Part shown: in pieces, positions 56,201 through 64,000 of the stretch
Layout of the letters: every line of letters begins with the position of its first letter
Numbering within the stretch: the stretch's first letter is position 1
Assembly (NCBI RefSeq): GCF_012489685.1
Contig: NC_080043.1
Location: 1,862,501 to 1,926,500, forward strand
Direction: 5' to 3'
Origin: Lotus japonicus
Lineage: Eukaryota; Streptophyta; Magnoliopsida; Fabales; Fabaceae
DNA: 64,000 nt
Made by a program: the position numbers and the translations under genes
The notes under the pieces: model-generated
What the model saw: the letters and a program-made list of their open reading frames with translations, nothing else
What the model was told of the DNA's origin: nothing
The model's database searches: none

Positions 56201-59200
56201 AATTAAGGTTGTTGTTATCCACCAAAAGTACAAAAACAAAATTAAAGTTAATATAGTGTTCTCCTCATCGTGTCAAATTATATACGAGTGAGTGAATTGC
56301 CAAAATAGTTATCGAAAGTGTTGGACACTAATGATTCTTAAAGTATTAGGTGTCGACAAGTTCATCTCTCGACTTAGAAAATACCTTTGTGGTCCCTAAT
56401 TGTGTAAAACATCGATCAAGTTAGTCCATGTGATCACATAAAACATCGGCCAAATTAGTAACCGGCCGACATTTTACACAATCAAAGACCGCGGGACTAT
56501 TTCTTGCTTTTAGAAACGTACTTATCAACCTCCAACACTTTAAGAGATCAATTTAACCATTATCTTTAGTAACTACTCCCTTGATGAAACTTTCAAGGTC
56601 CACATCTAAGAACTTCAACCAATTCATGTTGGTTTGTCTTGTTATCTTCAAGTATTGTATATGGGATAAAAAGCTATTAAAGTATAAAACATAGGCCTAT
56701 TTTTCATGGATAGTGGGTATTTTCCTTTCAGAGGAAATTTTTTTTATATACAACAAAAATACTAGGAAAGAGAGATTCCACTTGGGTACCTTTTGGACAA
56801 GATATGTAGCAGAGGTAAATGCCAAGAGTTACTACGCTGTGCATGTTTAGATATACAATGGAAAATCACAGTGGACAGTTACAAAAACTTGTTTCTATCG
56901 TGATTTTAGTTTCACTGTAGTTTTCAACAGTGTAACCAAACGTGCACTAAATGATATAGTGGGACCGCCTAAACTTTAATCTAACCGTCCATTGAGTAGG
57001 CCCAGTGAAAACTTAATATGAAAGAAACCTAGCACAGTGGTAATTCCCCTTACCAGTTGCACTGCACCGTTCCTGTTAGATCCTTCTCCATTGCATATGA
57101 TGTCAACTGTTGCTGCTTTGGATATCAAACACGGAAACATTTCCTTCCATTGATTCTGCAACAAGCATAATAAATGCATTCAAATATATCCATTCCAACC
57201 CACATTATGAATTGAATTTAAGAGGCCTTTAATACAGAATAGAGTTACTTATTTTCACGTTTGAGAAAAAGTGATTCAGTAAATATTTGGATACGGTCGA
57301 TCTAGTGGTAAGCAAGCTAGGCTCATATGAGAGCGAGGACACAAGTATGAATATCGGAAAAATTATTTATTGGGATGAACAACTACAATTTTCTGCTGAG
57401 GACACCGGGTCAAAGACAAAAAAAAAGAGCTACAGTTTGGATTGGCAGTGAGTTTCCACATTACCTCAAAATCACATTGGAGCAAAAACTACTAAGTGCA
57501 TTAATGTTATGTGAAAAATCTTATGTGACAAACTTCTAGATGTTATAATTGATTTAGAGAGAAAAAGTTCATCCAAACATGCTATAAGTGAAGCTTCTGG
57601 AGGAAAAGAATTGATTTTGAGTCTCCTACGCCTGATCCAAACATGCTGTCAAGATGTTTGGATTAACTTTTGATACTATCAAAATCAATTTTACTTCCAT
57701 AAGCTTCTATCATATTCACTTCTCTCCTAAAGGTGAAAATATATCAGAGTTTCCAAACACACATTAAGAGTAGCTTTTGTAGGAAAAGTTGTCTTACAGC
57801 ATCTAGAAAACTTTGGACAAGCCTTGGGAGATCAACAAAAACAGCCCCTGTCTCTCTTGAGGCTTCGATGGATCTCTTTGGCCCAGTACTCTCGGAATTT
57901 TCAGCTGCAAACTCCTTCACATACTCATCATAGTTAAGTATTTCGCGACCGGTCTCAAAGCTACGCAGCCATAACGGTTCCCCTGCTGTGGCCATCTTTA
58001 TGAGCTCCTCCATTGCTTGGTTTACAATGTCCATTATCCTTGACTTATCAAGTCCAAAAATTCCAGTGTAAAAATCCAAAGAGCTTCTGTTCTCTTGGTC
58101 ATGATGGCCAGAAGAACATGAAGGGGAAGTTGTCCCTGGTGCGTATTTTTCTAAAGCTCCTCGAAGTTTCTCAACCTGCACACAGTGACCGATCCAGAAA
58201 TTTTATGTTGCAGTGTATTAATAGAATTACATGTCCATAACCATGTAGTAAGAAAAAAAATCAGAAATGTAGTTGGAGATAGTTTTATAAAAAAACCTCA
58301 GCTTTGAGTTTGGCATTTTCAATGCGTAGTTGTTGTTCTTCAGTTGGCATGGCACCATCTCTGCTTGTAGTGGGCACCCCACAATTGGGGCAGCAAGCTT
58401 TGTTTATGATCTCTCTCAAGCTCTTATTTTTCTCCTTTAGTTTATCAATTTCTGTCTTCAACAATGAGTTTTCATGACGCTCTTGTATTGCCTGCAAAAC
58501 CCAATCAATGAATGTCATTGTTAAATTCACATTTCACAGAAGAAAAACAGTGGAAATTTGCATTAAAATTGATTCAATTGAATTACCTTGATCTGGGTTC
58601 GACGATTTTGGAACCAGAACTTGACTTGCCTAGGAGCAAGGCCTAATTGCTTGCTAAGTTGTTGTCTCTGCTTTTCATCAGGATGTGGTGACTCTTTGAA
58701 AAGCCTACAAACATGATGACATTCATGTCACCTTTTTCTGTTGATTTTGTATTTTAACAAAACAACAAGCTTCCAATTTTGTAATGCAGTGTGGTCCAAC
58801 AAGTTGAGTTTAATTATGCAAACATGATATGTGCACATTTTAAATAAGTACTATATATACCACAAACTAATAATCAAGTGGGGATGCTTTACACAGGGCA
58901 TATAATAAAGCAAAAGCTGTTCAATATTTTAATCTTTAGCTTTTAATCATCATCTTTATATGCAGCCTATGCTTTAAAGAATTAAAGTCTTCACAGGTAA
59001 TTCTGGCAAATGCAAATCATATAACTTTGGAAGAAATCATTTGATTGGTAACCCCAAAATCCATGACTGATTACTCATTTACTTAATTAGCACCTAACAT
59101 ATATATGCACAGATAATCAATATTTTTATACAAATTTCTGTTCCTTATTCCTTAATCAATAAGCATATGTCTCTCTCTCTCTAGTAATGAAGACACACAT

Positions 59201-60140
59201 AATGATCAGAGTACTATGTTTGGTATGATGACAAAAACTCAAATAGAAAAATGCAATAAAATAGAAATGCTTAATGCTCACCTATGATTCAATATTAATT
59301 ATCCTCCAAATTCCAAACTCATTGGTGACTCATGACAAAATAATTTACACATATACATGAGTACAAAGAAAAATTAAGAAAATGAGATGATTTTACGCAC
59401 GCTTCCATTTCTTTGATCTGCTCAAGTGTGTGCCTGTGATATTTCTTCCTCTTCTTCTTCTTCTTGTTATCTTTGTCTCCATCACCGTCATCATCTTCGT
59501 GCTCACCTTCTCCTTCACCAAAATCATCCTCTGATCTGGATCTTGTGGGACCTGTTAGATATATAATATAAAATCATTTGTATAACTTGATATCGTTGTA
59601 TTGTGGCAAACCACTACCTTGTAGCAAAAATTCTGACGAACTCCAGTGTACATTCCAACTGTCGTTTTTGCCCCCAAGGTAAATAGCCAGTTGGGATGTC
59701 CATCAGAGTTCGCCGAAATTTTTGCTGAAGTTATTAATTGAGTCTCTACAATCAAGTGTGTTCTCAAATTTATAATAAAAAAGTTGAGTTTCAGCACGAG
59801 ACTTATACCTGAGGTCTCACTGCTAATCTCCTCAAGGCGCTCAATCCCAACACTCCCCTCCTCCCCATCCTCCAACTCCATGTGAGAAGTGGCAGCCTCA
59901 GCCTCCGCCGCCGCACCGCCATGGCGAAAAATCCCAGCCTTCAATACCAGTAACAGAGAAAAAGATAAGACAAAAGCATTTAAAGTAAATGAAGAAAGCA
60001 CAAATTAAGCATTGAAGAATCAAAAGAAAAGGAAAGGAAAATGGAAGAAACTTTACAAGGCTAAGAGAAAGAGCTGGAGAGGCAAATAAGTCTTTGGTTT
60101 GAGAAGTTGGAGGTGGATTGTTCGACATGTCAGCACCCAT
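53236..60140 (-). CDS. GL2: HD-ZIP class IV homeodomain protein, GLABRA2 type
   Basis: Twelve exons (minus): 60140-60057, 59938-59809, 59551-59401, 58704-58587, 58491-58297, 58175-57798, 57155-57054, 56173-55964, 54538-54364, 54224-53953, 53864-53778, 53616-53236; they join to 760 residues (Arabidopsis GL2 has 747). Order: acidic N-terminus; homeodomain about 101-161 ([38 protein letters not shown]); zipper-loop-zipper about 162-250 with the redox-sensitive CPNC (195-198); START lipid-binding domain about 258-500 ([48 protein letters not shown]); then the C-terminal START-adjacent domain ([33 protein letters not shown]). GL2 controls trichome, root-hair and seed-coat epidermal fate by binding L1-box-like DNA. 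Arabidopsis starts MSMAVDM; here the first of those Met codons is TTG, so translation starts at the equivalent of Met3. Introns reach about 1.4 kb and contain repeat fragments. Confidence 0.96.
55380..55830. repeat. Degraded repeat in a GL2 intron
   Basis: A segment with repeated CCGGT/ACCGG words (GAATCGGTCAGACCCGGTCG, AAAACCGGATTCAAGCGGTC) and a diverged inverse near 55800 (GAACGGTTTAGTGATTGATC) differs in composition from the intron around it. It resembles widespread plant non-coding repeats; class unknown. Confidence 0.3.
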
Positions 60141-60210
60141 TGACAACGTTGTGAGAGTGTGTTTTTTAAGGAGCTAAAATGGTTGTGTTGTTGTACATGG
60201 AGAGGGTGAG

Positions 60211-60253
<43 letters not shown>

Positions 60254-60670
60254 CACGAGGATAGAGACGTAGGTACTGGCAATTTAAGAATATAAAAACA
60301 AAGAAGGAACTCGTTATGTTTATTTTATAAAATAATTTATTATGTTTTTATGTATCTTGTTTGGTACTTGTGAAAAATGTGTGTGAGTGGGCTGGTAGGA
60401 TTGACTGTTAGATAAAGGTTTGATTTGAGAGAAAGGAAGGAGAGGAGAGTCAAAGAGCCAACTAACATTAGCAGTTGAATTTATGGCTCCAACGGTTTGT
60501 TTATCTTAAATGGAAATGGATTGGAACTTGGAAGGAAGCAAGCAAGCCTAGGCTTATGTGGCTGGCTGGCTGGCTCAGACTCAACCTCTTGTCACACCCA
60601 GCTAATGAAATGACATTGTATTTAACTTATAGGTGTAGAACTTAGGAGTGTTCTCAATGTTTCATCGACA
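60141..60670 (-). promoter_or_regulatory. 5' leader and proximal upstream region of the GL2-type gene
   Basis: A (GA)n run at 60214-60249, CT-rich in the transcript sense, lies about 75 bases before the start codon and is probably in the 5' UTR or core promoter. The remaining approximately 400 bases before the Pack-MULE at 60671 have no assigned element. The inserted MULE limits the native upstream sequence to about 530 bp. Confidence 0.5.
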
Positions 60671-62116
60671 GGTGCCCACTAAGGTGGGGAAGTTTCAAAA
60701 TGGTTCACCGGTGGACCAGGCTTTAACACCGTTAGATTTAAGAATCTTGGAATATTCTTTATTTGAATGGTTAGGATTTGATGGATGATAAAATGGCAAA
60801 AGTGTAAACACACCCATCTTCTCCTTTCTCACCGGTTCTTCATCATTCAAAACCTCCACCTCAATCTGATAGCACCCAAGCACTGAGCTACGTACATAAC
60901 ATCTCAAATCAGAGACACCTTTTTGCTGAATGGTTATGGTACATTTACAAGACATGGCGAAAATTCAATAACAAGGCCCAATAACAATCCTAATTCTCTA
61001 ATTCCTAATCTCAAATCTCTTATTTTCTTCTCAAACCTTATCATCTTCATCTTCTTCATACGAATTTCAGAAAAAAAAAAGTTTTTTTTGGAGAAAAAAG
61101 TCCCTCAGTGCTCAATTTGCAGTGCAAAAAAATGGAATATCAATGTCACAGTTTCAATCATAACCGCACAGTTTCTATCAAGAACACAAACCAGTTTCCA
61201 ATCACACAGATGGTTAAAAAAACTCAAATGAAGCCCTAAGCAGGATAGTTGCTATGAGTCCTAAGAACTAACAATATTCATATTTATCTTGACTCGATTA
61301 ACGTCAAAAACGAAAAAACGAAAAAGAAAATCATTATCCTTCCAGATCCAAAACCAGATCCCAGATTGAAGATCCAAAACCAGATCCCGATCCTCTTCGT
61401 TCTCTCTCGCGGCCAGATCGAAGGGAGGAGGAAGAAACCCATGTCGAAGAGAAGATGAAGCAAGCCAGATCGAACCCGCACATCTTCAACCCTCGATCCT
61501 CCATGGACGACGTAAAACAGAGAAGACAGAACCCTACCCATCGCCACCTTCAACCCTCGATCTCCGGCGAATCACTCATCATTTGGAGAAACCAACACCA
61601 CCATTGCACTCCCCTCATCATCCGCAACAAAACCCCTCAACCAATTTTCCATTCCGCCTCCCTCCGCCGTGAGCCACCGCCAGAGGTGATTTCCGGCGAG
61701 CCCGCTGACCTGCAACTGCGTTTTCCGAGCGACGGCGACCTCTATTGAAAATGATTATCTTACTATTCTTCCAAGCCCAACAACATGTGGCTTCGTCTGG
61801 GTTTGATTTGTGATGCATGGTTGTGTGTGCAGAATACGCTTCTGGAATTTGGAAGGGTGGTTAGTGCTACACAGCAAGTGGTTACTGGTGCCTCAAGTTA
61901 GAGGTAAATGATGGTGGGAAGAAACAGGTATGAAGCTAAGGTTTGGGAGAAGCCATGGCTGAACTTCAAGGAGCTGCAGGAATTCAATCTCGTTGGAGAT
62001 CCGAAGGATTTTCTTTTAGAATTTAAATTTTTTTATATTTTCATTTTGTAAATTACTATTATGACCCTTGGTCCACCGGTAGACCATTTTAAAACTTCCC
62101 CACCCTAGTGGGCACC
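60671..62116. mobile_element. Pack-MULE carrying a cystatin gene fragment
   Basis: The terminal inverted repeats GGTGCCCACTAAGGTGGGGA and TCCCCACCCTAGTGGGCACC extend about 48 bp. The exact 9-bp duplication TCATCGACA flanks it (60662-60670 and 62117-62125). The ends differ from the GGCTTAAT family elsewhere in the window, so this is a separate MULE family. The interior holds a cystatin fragment (61832-62010) and other genic-looking DNA (61450-61750, C-rich plus strand) that was not identified. There is no transposase. Confidence 0.9.
61832..62010 (+). pseudogene. Broken phytocystatin fragment captured by the MULE
   Basis: After an intron-like end TGTGTGCAG the sequence reads NTLLEFGRVVSATQQVVTGA, then (after a stop and a small deletion) EVNDGGKKQ and, after a further frameshift, [20 protein letters not shown]. 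The LEF..VV region, the QxVxG inhibitory loop (QVVTG) and the PW loop (KPWLNF) are the marks of plant cysteine-protease inhibitors. At least one in-frame stop and one frameshift make it non-functional. It is host sequence picked up by the transposon. Confidence 0.85.
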
Positions 62117-62125
62117 TCATCGACA

Positions 62126-62952
62126 TATGTGTTTAGTGATGTTTACACTAAATGTGAAGCATTAAAAAATATATTTAGCGGGGGTTTGTAGATTCATTAT
62201 TTTAAATGGAAATTTTGTGACAATCTCAAACCCTTCTTAAGTGTACATGTGTTAGGGTTTTTGTTTTTCGACTTTGTGTTTAGTCTAGTTTTCACTTTAC
62301 CTTTAATAATGGTTGAAATGAGTATGTATGTTGTATGTTGCAGATTTATGTATATACAAGAATTGTTATTGTTAACTTATTGAATGAAACAAATTCAAAA
62401 TTAGAGAAGAAAATATATGTAGTAAAATGTATATAGAAGTGCTAAAGCTTATATTAACCTTATCTTTTTAACAATCTCTTTTATTGATTGAGATTTATCT
62501 AAAATTCATTAAATTATATAGATCTTATTACATATTTGGATACATATATGGTGTAGAATCACATTTAAGTTGAAAATAAATTTTCTCAGTTTTTGCGACT
62601 ATCCACCATAAATTTGTACTCGCCATAGTTTTGCATTATATATCAAAACATGTACTTACTCTTAATTTAATTTCAATGAAGGAATGTTAAAAAAATGTAT
62701 TATTACTTATTAGTTATTAGTTATTACCGCACCTCAAATATATTGTCTTTTCTTTCGAAAATTTCAAATTATAAATTAATTGAGTATTTTTTTTTTACAT
62801 TTTGTTTTATTCTGCTATTGTTTGTCAATCTACCTAAAGTGTATTTGGATATATGTGTATTTTCTTTGGAACTTTATTCTATACTGAATTTTAATGTTAT
62901 CCGACACATAAAACTCTAAATCATCACCCATAACATGTAGAATAATTGTTTG
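62126..62952. other. AT-rich spacer
   Basis: No gene, repeat or element is recognised. Confidence 0.35.
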
Positions 62953-63114
62953 TTCACACCTCAAAAATAAGGTGGAAAGAGGTAGAAGATACGAGAGATA
63001 AGAAGAAAAATAAATAAGAGAAAAAAGTATAAAATGCGATAGATGATAAGAGTAGACTAGAGAGATAAAAATAAAAATATATGAAAATAAAGTGTATAAA
63101 AAATGAGGTGTGAA
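62953..63114. mobile_element. Small MITE with TTCACACCTCA inverted ends
   Basis: The left end TTCACACCTCAAAAAT and right end AAAATGAGGTGTGAA form an inverted repeat of about 11 bp plus a T/A-rich extension. The 162-bp body is purine-rich (GAGAGATAAGAAG-type words). The target duplication is unclear. Confidence 0.5.
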
Positions 63115-64000
63115 TATATCATTCCTGTAAGCATATAACTGTCATTTCAACGCTATCGTAACTTCAAATTGTACCTGATTTATGATTAATTAGAACAAAT
63201 TTTTTATCATATTTTTGTGATCTCTATCCACTTTTGTCTTTTAGCTTGTACTGAATCTGGCTTTGACATTGATTCTCAGATTTTCAATCAAGTGTATATT
63301 CGAACAAATACAGTGCGAGAGAAAAATACATGCTGCATAGAAAATCTTTTATTGTGTACGTGTACCAACAAATTTGGAGGATGTGGAAATCTCCAAATTG
63401 AGGGTTAATGTACATATAGGAAAATGTATTTCTCTATACATATATCATATCTCATCGATTATCAATTATGCTCAATTTATATTCCTTTATCATTTTAGGT
63501 GTTTACACTCTTTAGTCATTTACCAAACATTTTCCTAACATATACATAAGCCTTCAATTTCTAGAAGATATGATATATTTCACGATGAATGAAAGCTAAG
63601 TAGCGCATGAGACTTTTTTGGTATACTATTTTTTAATGTTTGCGTTTCTGAAATCTACAATTAAGATCATTTGTAGAAGTGTTTTCTCTAATGTCATGCA
63701 TCCAAACCGTTTCAACTAACATACCATCCCATTAAAAATATCATTCAACTATGTTGTATGACAAGTATAATTAGATATAATTATTGGTAGATGTATGCTC
63801 ATTCTGTGAGAAGAATTTCAATCTTTTAATCAATTATGTCTTTTATTATAATGTTGTGATCCCCTTCATCTAAGATCCATATTACGATATGTGTTTCCAT
63901 GTGGTTCAATGGGCACATACATATGAATGCAGAAATTGGGTAAATGAGCATTGTCAAATTGTCACGAATAGCGTAAAAGTTTAAAAGTTCAAGTTTTTTA
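63115..64000. other. AT-rich DNA to the window end
   Basis: A 63-codon open stretch at 63217-63408 is Cys-rich in its second half, but it has no recognisable domain, splice structure or promoter and is probably chance. Nothing else is seen. Confidence 0.3.

Noticed and set aside
57281..57350. tRNA-like sequence with CTAGTGGTAAGC in a GL2 intron
   Set aside because: The box B part is badly diverged and no stems form; probably a decayed repeat.
63217..63408. 63-codon Cys-containing open frame as a small secreted peptide gene
   Set aside because: It has no credible signal peptide, known cysteine pattern, promoter or splice support; AT-rich DNA gives such frames by chance.

Overview
The window is nuclear DNA from a flowering plant. 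Genes are split by GT-AG introns in AT-rich DNA, there are plastid-targeted proteins, and the repeats (MULE, hAT, Harbinger and Stowaway elements, LINEs, Helitron-like ends) are of plant type. Protein resemblances point to a eudicot, probably a legume; that last step is inference. No operons, CRISPR arrays or other prokaryotic features are present.

Layout. 1-2.3 kb: a Helitron-like end, a LINE tail, then the RPL37 gene (+) with telo-box and site II promoter elements. 4.15-8.38 kb: a satellite array of about 25 monomers of about 168 bp, arranged as a five-monomer higher-order repeat. 8.8-14.0 kb: a 12-exon PDI-like gene (-) ending in KDEL. 15.8-18.5 kb: a LEA-2/NHL-type membrane protein gene (-). 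19.8-22.4 kb: a MULE and a hAT element. 23.06 kb: initiator tRNA-Met (-). 23.8-24.3 kb: LC8-type dynein light chain (+). 25.4-27.1 kb: HPR2-type hydroxypyruvate reductase (-). 28.0-30.6 kb: a hAT element holding an ORF1-bearing LINE. 30.9-32.0 kb: a PIF/Harbinger-like element. 32.8-35.9 kb: a RopGEF gene (+). 37.1-38.1 kb: a 5'-truncated PsaH copy (-). 39.2-40.4 kb: a one-finger C2H2 EAR-repressor gene (-) with an internal tandem duplication. 41.1-51.1 kb: a transposon-dense stretch with a MULE, a 206-bp tandem repeat, nested MITEs, Helitron-like copies, an ORF1-only LINE and a Pack-MULE carrying a TIR-NLR fragment. 51.3-51.8 kb: plastid ribosomal protein S17 (+). 53.2-60.1 kb: a 12-exon GLABRA2-type HD-ZIP IV gene (-). 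60.7-62.1 kb: a second Pack-MULE carrying a broken cystatin fragment just upstream of the GL2 start. 62.1-64 kb: AT-rich DNA with one MITE.

The genes do not form a pathway; they are unrelated nuclear genes (cytosolic and plastid ribosomes, ER folding, photorespiration, ROP signalling, cell-fate transcription factors) separated by mobile DNA. I found no clearly new molecular system. The most informative items are the higher-order satellite between two ordinary genes, four MULEs with exact 9-bp target duplications (two carrying host gene fragments), two LINE copies that keep ORF1 but have lost ORF2, and the recent duplication that gives the zinc-finger repressor a second EAR motif. Exon boundaries were set by hand from splice sites, reading frame and remembered family sequences; no alignment was run.
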